Source of the DNA: Tritrichomonas foetus
Taxonomy: Eukaryota > Parabasalia > Tritrichomonadida > Tritrichomonadidae
Direction of reading: 5' to 3'
Assembly (NCBI GenBank): GCA_001839685.1
Contig: MLAK01000970.1
Span: 2,082 to 44,231, forward strand
DNA length: 42,150 nucleotides
Shown here: positions 8,649-18,659 of the stretch, in pieces
How the letters are laid out: every line of letters starts with the position of its first letter
Numbering within the stretch: the stretch's first letter is position 1
Program-made: the position numbers and the translations under genes
The notes under the pieces: generated by a model
Seen by the model: the letters and a program-made list of their open reading frames with translations, nothing else
What the model was told of the DNA's origin: nothing
Database searches by the model: none

Positions 8649-10763
8649 TTGTTTTCGGAACAGAGATTCTCAAATGACTATTTCACATTTTATTGTCGGT
8701 TTGGCGGTCGAGTAAGAGGCCATAAGACCAATAAGACCGGTTGTCCTTTTGCTATAAAAGGGAAACCTCACATGACGCCGACAGGAAAAAAATATCGAAT
8801 TAATGTCGAAAATTGTATTTGTCGTCACAATCATCCTTTGTATCCAGTATTACTGACGCACAAACTTATTACAGATGATCAAAACTCAACGATCACAAAT
8901 CTATATAAGATTGGAATTTCGCCATCTCAAATACAGAAAATCATTAGATCGAATTTTAATATTGAACTTACAACACTCCAAATTTCAGCGTTAACACATT
9001 CGTCTCAGGTTGAAAACTTTGGACTGCAGTCCACTGAATTAATTGATTATGTGACTGCTGAAGGTGGAACTGCATTTCCATTTGAATTGAATCTTAACGA
9101 ATCGATAAAGCGCCTTGGTGTGTTAACGTTTATGCCTCAGGAAATAGAAAATTTATTGACATTTGGAGATGTACTTTTTATAGATGGGACTCATGCAAAC
9201 TTACAAAATCAATGGGAAGTAGTACCGTTAACTGTCATAAATCGTAATAGGGATATTCTGCTTGCGGGCATCGCGTATTTGGCTGTAAGCAACCAAGAAT
9301 TACTTACTTGGATTTTACATAAAACCTTTTTCATTGGTAATTATTCTGACATATTACAGACGCTAATTTCTGATGAAGACAACGCGTTTATTGCTTCTGT
9401 ACAAAAGTTCCATGAACTGATTAATGATAATCAGGAAAGTAATGTTCCAACCATAACCATAAACCATATCATTTGTGCTCTTCACAAAAAACGAAATTTT
9501 TTAGATCACTTGAGATCTGCTGGTCTTAATAAGTCCCAACGCATTGAGGCTGGGAAGCTTTTTGATGTTGTTGCATACAGCACCTCCTGTACAAAAGCTG
9601 ATGCTGCTCTAAACACACTTCAAAATTATAATTCAAAATTGACAAAATATATACAAAAAGAGATTATACCACTTTTAAGTAAGTTTTCTAGATCGCATTT
9701 GCTTGGTATTCACGCCAATGGCTTCAATACGACAAGTCCTGCTGAAAGCATGAATGCAATGCTGAAAAGAAACCTGCCAACTACTAAATTAACATTAAAA
9801 CAAAGTCGAGTTTTATTTAATCGCAATCATATGGATCATTGTCAAGCTTTGTGTTATAAAAGGTGTACTCTCAGAAGAGATATTAACTTACTGTTCCCTG
9901 AACAAATTCTTTTGAATAAAAGAATTAATGATAAAATTCAGATACAATATCGGATTTCTCATCAGATTCATATCATTGAGAACCCACTAGATTCTGAGTA
10001 TCCTTTTTTTGCATTCCATGAAAATGACCCGGAGACTAAATATAAACTGAATATATATCACTGTGAATGTAATTTGGATGTGTTTTGGGGCGTACCTTGC
10101 AGCCATCTCATTAAACTTTCTGAAAACTTCCCTGTTCATGCTATTTCACCACGATGGTTCGAAGAAGAACCTAATAATACACCCATTCCATCTCAATCTA
10201 ATGATACAATCAGGTTTATAAAAGACACGGATCAAGAAGAAGAAGAAATTACAGAACCTGACGAATTAGCATATGCGGATTCAGTTGAATATCTTCAACA
10301 TCTTAGTCCGAAACAATTGTATTCTAAATTGTTTTTTGAATCAAAGCAACTAGCTTCTTTAGCCTCTCGAAATACTGATTGCGCTATAGAATCACTTTTT
10401 ATCATAAAAGAACAAATCAACAAAATTTTGCATGTACAAACTGAGCAAAGGAATAATCCATCTCTACATCCAGATCAACATGAAACTACAGATGCCATTA
10501 TAGATGCTGAAGCAAGGCCAAGAGGAAGACCCAAAAAAACTAAAAACAGTCAGAATTCTCGAATCATGACAGAAAAATGTGCTATTTGTCTCCATAACCA
10601 TGCAACCACTTCGTGCCGCTGGTATGGAAAAGTTCAAAGAATTCAAGAAAAATATGCAAATGATTCACATCAACGTCATTGCTCTGTATGTGGAGCACCT
10701 GACCACAATGCAGGTACATGCCCTATCAGACAAGAAGCTCAAAATTATTATAATACAAGATGA
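8649..10763 (+). CDS. MULE transposase (SWIM and CCHC zinc knuckle)
   Basis: This is a 704-codon open frame. N-terminal zinc-binding-like part: GCPFAIK near residue 31 and CICRHNHPL near 57-64. MULE DDE core: FIDGT (Asp about 179), LISDEDNAF (Asp about 242), CALH (about 276-279) and SPAESMNAMLKR (Glu about 366). A SWIM zinc finger CECN...CSH lies at about 471-485. An acidic linker, an AT-hook-like PRGRPKK (about 622) and a C-terminal CCHC knuckle CSVCGAPDHNAGTC follow. It cuts and pastes the surrounding element. The frame as given opens at TTG; if the N at 8642 is a spurious base, an ATG at 8639 joins in frame, so the start is blurred by one ambiguous call. It appears intact and possibly active. 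Confidence 0.85.
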   Translation: MFSEQRFSNDYFTFYCRFGGRVRGHKTNKTGCPFAIKGKPHMTPTGKKYRINVENCICRHNHPLYPVLLTHKLITDDQNSTITNLYKIGISPSQIQKIIRSNFNIELTTLQISALTHSSQVENFGLQSTELIDYVTAEGGTAFPFELNLNESIKRLGVLTFMPQEIENLLTFGDVLFIDGTHANLQNQWEVVPLTVINRNRDILLAGIAYLAVSNQELLTWILHKTFFIGNYSDILQTLISDEDNAFIASVQKFHELINDNQESNVPTITINHIICALHKKRNFLDHLRSAGLNKSQRIEAGKLFDVVAYSTSCTKADAALNTLQNYNSKLTKYIQKEIIPLLSKFSRSHLLGIHANGFNTTSPAESMNAMLKRNLPTTKLTLKQSRVLFNRNHMDHCQALCYKRCTLRRDINLLFPEQILLNKRINDKIQIQYRISHQIHIIENPLDSEYPFFAFHENDPETKYKLNIYHCECNLDVFWGVPCSHLIKLSENFPVHAISPRWFEEEPNNTPIPSQSNDTIRFIKDTDQEEEEITEPDELAYADSVEYLQHLSPKQLYSKLFFESKQLASLASRNTDCAIESLFIIKEQINKILHVQTEQRNNPSLHPDQHETTDAIIDAEARPRGRPKKTKNSQNSRIMTEKCAICLHNHATTSCRWYGKVQRIQEKYANDSHQRHCSVCGAPDHNAGTCPIRQEAQNYYNTR

Positions 10764-11413
10764 TAATTCTTGATAAAAAACAAATCAAAAAATTAATAAT
10801 ATATGATTAAATAAAAGTAAGCTTCATTTAAATTGTTATAATCTATATTTTATAATGTTTTTGATAGTGATTACGTCGTTATTTTTGTGCTTCGATTTGT
10901 TTATTGTTGATTGTCAATGCAATTCCAATGAAAAAGTAAATAACAAATGACTCCATATTTTTATTGTTTCATGTGTTTGATATTTCGTATTGGCGTCGCT
11001 ATTGGTTTGTGCCACGTGCTGCTTCACTTAAATGAAACATAGATTGACTGGATTTCGGTTTTTATCAAATTTTGATTTGTACTTGAAAAATTATTATTTT
11101 GTTTGTTCTACCATATCTTTGTAATTTGTCTACGTTTCCAGTTTTTTTCTAATTAGTTGAATCATCATGTCATTGGAGTTGCACATAATAGTACGGTTAC
11201 AAGTGTTTCTTCTTTTATTGATTTAATAATAATTTTTCTAAAAATTTGATTTTTGAAAAGTAAATTTTGAATGGTATAGAATTATTTGATACTAAAAAAT
11301 AATTTTAATTCAATTTTATTTCTTCAAAGAAAGTTTCTTTTCGTCTGAAAAAGCCTTAATGAAAAAGTGAGTTATTAGNAAATTAAATTGAAAAATGAAT
11401 ATACGGCGTACCA

Positions 11414-11463
11414 TATATTTTTGGGGACTTTTTCAATGGTTATACGTCCTACCGTATACGGCA
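11414..11463 (-). repeat. Right terminal inverted repeat of the MULE
   Basis: Read on the minus strand it starts TGCCGTATACGGTAGGACGT and ends with GAAAAAGT, as in the left end. Confidence 0.65.
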
Positions 11464-11465
11464 CA

Positions 11466-11860
11466 TTTTGATACCCTATTAAAATTGTCAATGATTGTTG
11501 TTGGAATTTGATGATTTGGAGTATCAGGTAAGTATACGATATAGTTATCATCTAACAAAATTAATATCATCAATATTTGCAGATTGTAGTTCAAATCAAT
11601 ATTCATTGATGATTTTTGTAAATACTGGATTGCCAAATTCTTCCACGGTAAGTTCTTCATTAGAAACGATTTTTTTAAAAAATACGGGTGAGTTCTGAAG
11701 GATATGCTGTTAAAATACTAATTTTATTTAAATTATTTTCTCCTTGAAGTGCTTCAAAAAAAAAAAAAAAAAAAAAATTGGATTTTTCAACTAGGACAGC
11801 TTTGGGGAGAGCAATTAACTCTTCGTTGTTGATTATTAATTGAGTTTGTGAATTGCTCAT
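11466..11860 (-). pseudogene. BTB-like protein pseudogene truncated at the MULE
   Basis: The minus strand starts at an ATG at 11860 with TCACT (11875-11879) as initiator. It reads MSNSQTQLIINNEELIALPK, then a poly-Phe stretch from a 19-20 base homopolymer (about 11758-11777), then EALQGENNLNKISILTAYPS. After a frameshift it continues KIVSNEELTVEEFGNPVFTK. The pattern (hydrophobic 'lPkavLveKS.FF' start, 'i.i...ps..t.if..iv' later) resembles BTB-type N-terminal domains of trichomonad proteins, but this is only a resemblance. Several stops and the homopolymer break it, and it ends close to the MULE right end, which may have truncated it. Confidence 0.4.
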
Positions 11861-11889
11861 TGTTTTTATCAAAAAGTGAATTTTTAAAG

Positions 11890-12525
11890 AGTTTGTCCAA
11901 TCTTACCATGGAACAATCCTAAGGGTGGACTAAATCGATGGAGAAGGAGTGAAAACTGAATACATTGATGAGCCAAAAGTAATAGTAGAAATGAAAAGCA
12001 TCAGACTGCTGATATTGCGCATTAGATCATTTGATCATTTCACGATTTATCGAATAACGATTTTGTTGATTTTGCAAATGCTCTAATCTTCAAAAATGTG
12101 TGTTCATCTATATACAAATAAGAATAATTAGTAAATAATTAATAAAAAATAATCTTTTATTATTATCTTTTTTATTTTTCTGATATATGGCTTTAACAAA
12201 TCAGATAAATATGTGTATTATGAATAAGTGCATAAGTCACCATGCATAAACGAAAATTTATTCTAATGTAATCTAAAAAGACGATATGAATGGTCAATAA
12301 ATGGTTAAATATTAACAGTTAGCTTTCAATTCTTGTGTAGTTTTTTGATATTACGAGAAAGATAAAAGGATTATATTTCGAAATAGAAAGTGTTTAAGTG
12401 AAGGAAAAAGGTATCAGTATATAGAGAAAATGTTAAAGTATAGTGTAGCATGCCAGTTTTAAAAATACGAAAGAAAAAAAATCGTTATTTAAGTGATTGA
12501 TGTCAAAAAAATTTGTTTCGCTTCT
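11890..12525. other. AT-rich intergenic stretch
   Basis: I see no gene, RNA or clear repeat between the BTB-like pseudogene and the Tc1/mariner element. Confidence 0.5.
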
Positions 12526-12533
12526 AAACTCCT

Positions 12534-12656
12534 TTCAACAAACCAAGTTTATTTTGAATATAGGTTATTTTTACTTAACACAAAAAGTATATATCGTCGA
12601 AAATTTCTTTACTAATAGTTAACGGCACTCCCTCAAAATAAACCTGGTTTATTGAA
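12534..12656. repeat. Inverted repeat pair at the left end of the Tc1 element
   Basis: 12534-12557 (TTCAACAAACCAAGTTTATT plus TTGA) and the reverse complement of 12633-12656 match at 22 of 24 bases, forming a 123-bp foldback. Either the element has a double-ended left terminus or a small MITE derived from it landed there. Confidence 0.6.
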
Positions 12657-12904
12657 CACTTTTTTGACTTTTTCAAAGGAATGATTTTTTAATTGCATTG
12701 TATCTATTTTTTGAGTTGTGCTGCCGCCTTACCTGGGAAAAACTGTTTAATAATTTTCCATTTCTGATCAATCTCGTAGACTTTCGAGATAATTAATTTA
12801 TCTTCATCTTGATTAAAGTTTCCTATTCCATTATCATTATCAATTGGATCTTGCGAATTCACAGACACATAATGTACCAAATTTTCTGTATCATAAACTT
12901 CATA

Positions 12905-13885
12905 TTACCATGGATTTCCCAAATTAATTTGAACATCACTCATATTATGTCTTAGTAAATGTTGAATGCTTTCTCCATTATTGGAAATCACAAGATATAA
13001 TCGGTAACGAAATGACTCCACTAACCTATTGATGGTTTCTATGGAGATTTGGTCCCATATTTGAGAGACAGTTTCTTTTAATTCTTGGATTGTTCGAACA
13101 TTTTTTACATTTAATATTTTTTTCATAATTCCCCTAATGTTTTCTATCACGTTAGTGTCAGGACTGTTTGCTGGCCAAATTTTGCGATAGTTTAAATGAT
13201 ATTTTAGATATGTTGTAGATAAGCGCCCAGTATGGGCTGGTGCGCCATCCTGTTGAAATATATAATTGCAGACACCAAAATGATTGTTCATATCATCAAG
13301 AAGGCCATTTTGTGAAATAGATTGAATATAGCTTTTTTGATCTACAGTTTTTTTATGAAAAAATAATCTCGACTTGAAGTTTTCTCCAATTGCACCAAAA
13401 ATCATGATATCATTATTAAATTTCTGGCGTTCTGCAAATATTGCAGGATGCTCATCACCATAACGTCTGTAATCCCATCTATTATCCGGACCGAGCGAAA
13501 ACCTTGATTCATCACTAAACACAATATTTCGGCACAACTCGTTTTTTATCATTGAATACGCAAAACTTACCCTTTTGAATTTTTGTAATTCGGTTAGCAT
13601 TTGTTTCTGCTTCGGTGGTCGATATCGAAAACGTAATGAATTACGAATTGAATGCAAAGTGCCAATAGATATATGATGAAATTGGTTTGAAACAAGTTCT
13701 TGCAATCTTCGATATGAAATTCGTGGATCTAGCTCTGTATTAAGACAAACAAAGTTCGGAATTTCGCTTGAAATTTGTTTAGGACGTCCATACACCAATT
13801 GTTGAGGAAGCTGATGTGTTTCAGAGAGTTGATGAAGAGCACGCCTGATTCTATCTGATTCGCTTTTAGTCGATTTTTTTGTCAA
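12905..13885 (-). CDS. Tc1/mariner transposase, DD34E, start codon missing
   Basis: This is a 326-codon frame. The catalytic triad is visible: Asp125 in IVFSDESRFS, Asp213 in FQQDGAPAHT and Glu248 in NSPDTNVIENI, with 34 residues between the last two. A GRPK motif at about 33-36 links the two helix-turn-helix parts. It would excise and insert the surrounding element at TA sites. The frame opens at TTG (13885) with no in-frame ATG upstream before a stop, and the next Met is at residue 96. The first helix-turn-helix is shorter than usual for the family, so the 5' end is probably mutated or truncated while the catalytic domain stays intact. Its stop is at 12905-12907. Confidence 0.75.
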   Translation of the reverse strand: MTKKSTKSESDRIRRALHQLSETHQLPQQLVYGRPKQISSEIPNFVCLNTELDPRISYRRLQELVSNQFHHISIGTLHSIRNSLRFRYRPPKQKQMLTELQKFKRVSFAYSMIKNELCRNIVFSDESRFSLGPDNRWDYRRYGDEHPAIFAERQKFNNDIMIFGAIGENFKSRLFFHKKTVDQKSYIQSISQNGLLDDMNNHFGVCNYIFQQDGAPAHTGRLSTTYLKYHLNYRKIWPANSPDTNVIENIRGIMKKILNVKNVRTIQELKETVSQIWDQISIETINRLVESFRYRLYLVISNNGESIQHLLRHNMSDVQINLGNPW

Positions 13886-14290
13886 TGCGATATTTTGATT
13901 GAGATAATATAAAAATAATATTTCTTAATCCTTGTTATCAAAAGTTGGTAAATACCGTAATAAATTAAGGGAATGCATAGAATTGGATTTTATAAGAGTA
14001 ATTGTGAGTTTTCATGGTTCAGGAAGGTACACAATATCGGATAAACAATTATTTTTCATTTTGGAAATCGATATTTTTTTCCAGGTCAAATCTAACCGCT
14101 AATTCTCGTTGAAAGCAATATACTTATATCTTGATAGGTAATAGAAAAATGTTTATTAAACTCATATATTAATATTTTAAACAAATAATATTAAATATAT
14201 TTTAGAAAAGAAAGATTTATTACGGTGTATTTATTGAGCAAACAGACATTCTTTCAAAAAAAAGTGAGAACCTGGTTTTTGAAAGGAGTT

Positions 14291-14951
14291 TTTTTTATTT
14301 TTTTTAAATCAAATCATTTCATATCACATGTCATACGACTTGTAAAGTGAATAAAAAATTCCCGTAAAAGTGGTTTTTCTTTACTGACTCATAAGCACAT
14401 AATGAAGAACAATATATAATATTGTGAAAAATATTTCCATAAATGAGTCTAATGATATCCTTTAAAATTTGTCATTTTTTTTTCCCACTATTCCAACATG
14501 ATAACTTTTGAACAAAGTTGTAGGAAATGTTTGAAAAAATACATTGTATCTGTCGACTTTTTGAATAAATGCTCATTTTGTTGCTCAATTCATCAACTTC
14601 ATAGACATATATTCCTTTTTTATCTTTAATATAAACCTAAAAGAGCAAAGGAATGTCATCAAAAATCAAAAAATCACAATTGTAGGAATTTTGCAGTTTT
14701 AACTTCCCACAATAAACACAATGACATTTTTCATAATGTCAACACTCTTTTAACCTGTTCAATGTTTCCATATCGAGGAACTCTACTTTTATAAAATGTC
14801 AGTTGACCAAATTCATTGAGCAATAGTTAATCACGAATAATAAAATAATATGCTTAAAGTTTCATTAGAAAATAAACGATAAAAGAAAGAAAAAATAAAT
14901 CAAAGAATGTTACAATATAATATATATTTAATAAACAACACAAAATAATAT
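14291..14951. other. AT-rich spacer downstream of the importin-like gene
   Basis: No gene or RNA recognised. It includes T-rich tracts, and the last part is the 3' flank of the importin-like gene. Confidence 0.5.
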
Positions 14952-17357
14952 TTAAAAGTTCTTTGTGAAATAGGAAATGAATTTTTCAGCAGTTTCTTTT
15001 ATTTCTATTGATTTTCCTTTTCCAGACTCCAAAATTGCTTGTAAGAAGTTTGCCGAAATTTCGTTTTGGAAGGGTAAACAAGAACAAAACATTTGAATAT
15101 ATTCTTCTTTGTTCATTTGGTTTTTTAGATAAATGAGTGGATAAAGAATCAATCTCATTGCATTATAGTCTGTTCGATAAGCCTTTTGGATACAACTTTG
15201 CATAATTGTCAAACAAACTTCATGTGATAATGGAGTTTTTATACATTCCTCAATTGCACGTGCAACAAGATCAAACTGAGAAGGTGTTGAAGCACATTTA
15301 ACTAAACATGAAAAGGTTTTAGGCGTAATTTCCGATACTAAAGATGGTAAGGAAGTAGCTACTTTATATATAAGAGTAGCTACACCAAAAGTATACAAAT
15401 CAAATTCTTCTGGATTTATAGAATTAATTAATTGAACAAATCTTGGAAGATGCTCAGGAGGTAAAAATGGTGCAAAAGTGACAAGATGATAATCAGTAAA
15501 TAAACCAATCTCTAAAATCTTATCAATATATTGAATAACGACATTAAAATCACTAAGCCATTTAGTCATAATGAAACGTTTGAATAACCAACAAACCCAT
15601 TCTTGACAATAACCAGAAAAAATAATATCACCAAGCGCATTAATCATAGCTATTGAAAAATTATTATAAAATGCAGATAATGCTGGATTCAATTTAACAA
15701 TGGATGTAATATTGGCTATAAAATGAGCAAACATATCAAAATTTTCTATGTAGGAATGAACGGATTGTGCAAATTGAATACAAAATGATGTAATTCGATT
15801 AAGAACAGTGTTTACAACATCAGGTGAATCAACATGAACGATGAAATTTAATATGGAAATAATTAAATTGGCACGTGATGGATTTTTTCCAAAATGAAGA
15901 AAATTTATCAACACTTTCACAATATCATGATTAATTTGAACAACTTCGCTGGCATAATTGAATGAAATTTTACATAATGCTCCACTTGCATAGAGTGGCG
16001 TTGATGAATAAGCGTTTAATAAATAAGGGATAAATTTACGTAAATATTCAGGACAAAATTGATGTACATTTCCGATAAATTCACAACAAATTGAAATATC
16101 ATCAGATAGATTTAAAACAAGTTCACAAAATTGATTCAATATTTTGACATCAATGGAACTTGAATTCATACCTGCAATTTTAATCATTCCAAATGTTTTT
16201 GGTTCTTCATTGACCAAATAGTAATTAAGATGTTCGGTTGATGTTAAATGGAGATTTTGAATTGGTTCATCAAGCTGAGAAATTTCTGGGTTTTTAATAT
16301 TTTGATTAAACACATGATCACATAATTGAAAAAGTGTAAAAAGAAAGTTATTGAGTGGATGTTGAGTGAATCCCTCGAAGACTTTAATAATTGACATTAA
16401 AAGGTCTTTCCAGTATGATAACTCAATTTGCATGATTTTGGCGCATTCAAAAAATTCTGTTAATGCGATATTTAAAATTTCGAAAAGATTTGGATCAACT
16501 AATAAAGAGTCATCATCAATCCGAAAAAAAGAAAACCACATGATATATAATCTATCACTTGTTTTTTGAATATCTGGAATTTCTCGTAATTTTTGTGAAT
16601 AAGCTGTTGTGAATTGGATAATGATTGGCAAAAATGGAGGAAATGATTTAAAAGTTCCTGAAAAAATATTATTCAACCATTCAACAATACCATCAATCAA
16701 ATCAAAGTCATTGAGTGTTTCAAAAAGTCGGGGAATGATTGAAACTAAAAGTTCGTAGGATGGAATGATTGAAGTGATTGCTTTTAGAATTCTGGTCCAT
16801 TCAACGCTCAGAGGAGCAGCTGATAATAATTCTATTCCATTCGGAATGTATTTAAATTGAACTCTTTGGTTGGATTCATGATATGATGAAATATAAACTT
16901 CTTGAGCTGATTCAAAAAATAAGGCAAGAAAAAGAATCCGTTTAGAATCTGGAATGGATTCTAACATTGCCTGTAAGTTGTTTCCATTGATCGACATAAA
17001 ATCTGCTAACGACATTAAAGCGAATTGAACGTGTAATGACTGGGGTAAATTCTCGCATTTTTTGATGACCGTTAAAAGACAATTGATTATCTCGTTTAGC
17101 AATTCTGGGCTTAATATTTTGTATGAAAATCGAATTCGTTCTTGGATTGTTTTGATTGCAATAAAAGCAAGTTTCTGATCTAGATTTGCGTCTTCAGGAA
17201 AATGCGAAAGTATTTCGAAACAATGAGCAAACACGTTTTCCGAATGTTGCCATTCTCGAATATATGCATCTGCTTCACTAATTAGGTTATTATCGGGACA
17301 ATTGCTGTATAGAATTTCTACTCTTGCTTGCAAATCAGCAAGAGTAAAGGAGATCAT
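14952..17357 (-). CDS. Importin-beta family nuclear transport receptor (transportin-3/importin-13-like)
   Basis: This is an 801-residue all-helical protein. The N-terminus (LADLQARVEILYSN, then ADAYIREWQHSENVFAHCFEIL) matches the first HEAT repeat of importin-13/transportin-3/Mtr10-type receptors, where 'a...ly....... A..wL..fq.s..aw.....iL' is typical. The following segment (DQKLAFIAIKTIQERIRF) fits the second repeat, which binds Ran. The rest reads as repeated pairs of helices to the C-terminus, with no transmembrane or catalytic motif. The expected role is Ran-dependent carriage of cargo through nuclear pores. It is slightly shorter than human relatives (about 920-960 residues). TCATT at 17369-17373 is a well-placed initiator, and the stop TAA is followed by A. 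Assignment within the family is tentative; exportin-like or another HEAT protein is possible. Confidence 0.65.
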   Translation of the reverse strand: MISFTLADLQARVEILYSNCPDNNLISEADAYIREWQHSENVFAHCFEILSHFPEDANLDQKLAFIAIKTIQERIRFSYKILSPELLNEIINCLLTVIKKCENLPQSLHVQFALMSLADFMSINGNNLQAMLESIPDSKRILFLALFFESAQEVYISSYHESNQRVQFKYIPNGIELLSAAPLSVEWTRILKAITSIIPSYELLVSIIPRLFETLNDFDLIDGIVEWLNNIFSGTFKSFPPFLPIIIQFTTAYSQKLREIPDIQKTSDRLYIMWFSFFRIDDDSLLVDPNLFEILNIALTEFFECAKIMQIELSYWKDLLMSIIKVFEGFTQHPLNNFLFTLFQLCDHVFNQNIKNPEISQLDEPIQNLHLTSTEHLNYYLVNEEPKTFGMIKIAGMNSSSIDVKILNQFCELVLNLSDDISICCEFIGNVHQFCPEYLRKFIPYLLNAYSSTPLYASGALCKISFNYASEVVQINHDIVKVLINFLHFGKNPSRANLIISILNFIVHVDSPDVVNTVLNRITSFCIQFAQSVHSYIENFDMFAHFIANITSIVKLNPALSAFYNNFSIAMINALGDIIFSGYCQEWVCWLFKRFIMTKWLSDFNVVIQYIDKILEIGLFTDYHLVTFAPFLPPEHLPRFVQLINSINPEEFDLYTFGVATLIYKVATSLPSLVSEITPKTFSCLVKCASTPSQFDLVARAIEECIKTPLSHEVCLTIMQSCIQKAYRTDYNAMRLILYPLIYLKNQMNKEEYIQMFCSCLPFQNEISANFLQAILESGKGKSIEIKETAEKFISYFTKNF

Positions 17358-17368
17358 CGAAAAACGGC

Positions 17369-17373
17369 AATGA
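17369..17373 (-). promoter_or_regulatory. Initiator (TCAYW) of the importin-like gene
   Basis: TCATT on the minus strand lies 12-16 nt before the ATG at 17357, the usual place for trichomonad initiators with very short 5' leaders. Confidence 0.5.
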
Positions 17374-17689
17374 AAGAAATTCTATTTGCTCCGACCAAGT
17401 AGCTTCATAATTACATTTTTTTCAATTTTTGCTTCATTTTTTTAGTCAAAATATCATCCACATTGACTCAACAGCCAAGTATACACTGAAAAAAATCGCA
17501 ATATTCTGAAGTTAACGTACCTTGAATAGCTAAGGAGTGAGATTCTGAAAAAGTTCAGATTTCCACAAATTTCAAATGTCAAGTGATATTAGTATCTTTT
17601 TCTGTGTTTTACTCCTGAGTTATTCACAGCCAATCACATTCAATTTTCTATGAAATACGATGATATCTCTTTGAAAAAATGGGAGGAGG

Positions 17690-17837
17690 AAAAAAAAAAA
17701 AAAAAAAAACATTTTTGAATGATGCAATCTTTTGCTGATTTAATAGATAATACTTCTCATTGGCAATTTTGAGGTTCTGCTTGNATATATAAGCATGTTC
17801 CTATCTCTTTTACAAAATTTCGATCTTTCTTTTTCCT

Positions 17838-17879
<42 letters not shown>
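17690..17879. repeat. Two long poly-A tracts (20 and 41 bases)
   Basis: A20 at 17690-17709 and A41 at 17839-17879 lie between the importin-like gene and a decayed transposase. The 41-base run ends two bases before the transposase remnant region. An N is at 17784. Such runs may be insertion tails or slippage products, and their length may be inaccurate in sequencing. Confidence 0.8.
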
Positions 17880-17882
<3 letters not shown>

Positions 17883-17892
17883 GACTTGATCA

Positions 17893-18655
17893 ATGAAATC
17901 ATGGATGAGCTCCGAACAATATGATATTTTAGAATCTCGCAAATCTCGACAAACATATGAACAAATAAAAGAAACAATTCTACAAAAATACAAAATCGAA
18001 ATAAAAGATCAATCGATAATGGTATATTTATGTAGAACAACACTCGGATACACCCGGGTGGATTTGACAATTACCTTTATCAAGATGATGAATCCGAATT
18101 TTTTCGTCTTATTGACGAGCAAACCGATGAAACAAAATGCTTAAATACTGCACAAGGTATTGATTTAGCACACGAGTTAAAATGCTCTCGTCATATGGCT
18201 GCAAAACATATGTTGTATTCTTTAGATTGCGAAAAAATAGCGGCTCAAATTGAATTATCACCGCCCCCACCAGAACGGACTTGGTTAAATCATATTATTT
18301 CTCAACGTGGATACATATTGGTTAAAAGAAAAAAAAATGATTGAATAAGACACTCAGAATGTCGTGCAGGAAATATCAGACGATTTTTTCAAAAATTTGA
18401 AAATTCTCTGTAAATTGAAAAAGAGCTTTTATTTAATTGCGATGAAAGTTATCTTTCATCTAAAGCCCATTTAAAATTCATATCCAACCACGAAATTTCG
18501 ACTGAAAGATATTCAATAGAAAAAGAAAGTCATAGAACTGGAATGTTTTGTTTTAGTGCTAGTGGAATTAAAATGGCACCATTTTTTATATTACCTAATC
18601 TCTCTAATTTTCCTCGAGAATTAAGAGATTTTTTCAACATTTTTCTTGAGATGTG
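17893..18655 (+). pseudogene. Pogo/DDE_1-type transposase pseudogene
   Basis: It starts with an HTH-like region (MKSWMSSEQYDILESRKSRQ, then TYEQIKETILQKY) in one frame. It shifts frame at about 18055 to FDNYLYQDDESEFFRLIDEQ and later CSRHMAAKHMLYSLDCEKIA, passes two stops, and ends with ELLFNCDESYLSSK and SHRTGMFCFSASGIKMAPFF. The 'cDEs' and 'sA.G....Pffi' patterns match DDE_1 (pogo/Tigger/jerky-type) transposases. The C-terminal catalytic half is missing. One frameshift and at least two stops show it is dead. Confidence 0.6.
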
Positions 18656-18659
18656 TGCT

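Larger units (their letters stand above)
7849..11463 (+). mobile_element. MULE DNA transposon with terminal inverted repeats
   Basis: The left end (from 7849) and the reverse complement of the right end (to 11463) share TGCCGTATACGG, then YA-G-CGTATA, then GAAAAAGT at the same spacing over about 50 bp. Each begins with a palindrome-type core; the left is a perfect 14-bp palindrome, TGCCGTATACGGCA. The interior carries the 4 x 114 bp array and a full MULE transposase. I could not find a convincing 8-11 bp target duplication, so the exact ends may be off by a few bases. The 3' non-coding part (10764-11413) is AT-rich with no other gene. An N lies at 11379. Confidence 0.7.
12528..14290 (-). mobile_element. 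Tc1/mariner-type transposon
   Basis: The left end reads AACTCCTTTCAACAAACCAA from about 12528. The reverse complement of the right end (to 14290) reads AACTCCTTTCAAAAACCAGG, giving inverted termini of about 20-25 bp around a minus-strand DD34E transposase. TA dinucleotides lie close outside both ends (12525-12526 and 14296-14297), but an A/T-rich margin of a few bases makes the exact ends uncertain. A further inverted copy of the left motif sits at 12633-12656. Confidence 0.55.

Noticed and set aside
17837..18070. Minus-strand frame ending in poly-Phe
   Set aside because: Antisense of the poly-A run and of the pogo-like relic on the plus strand.
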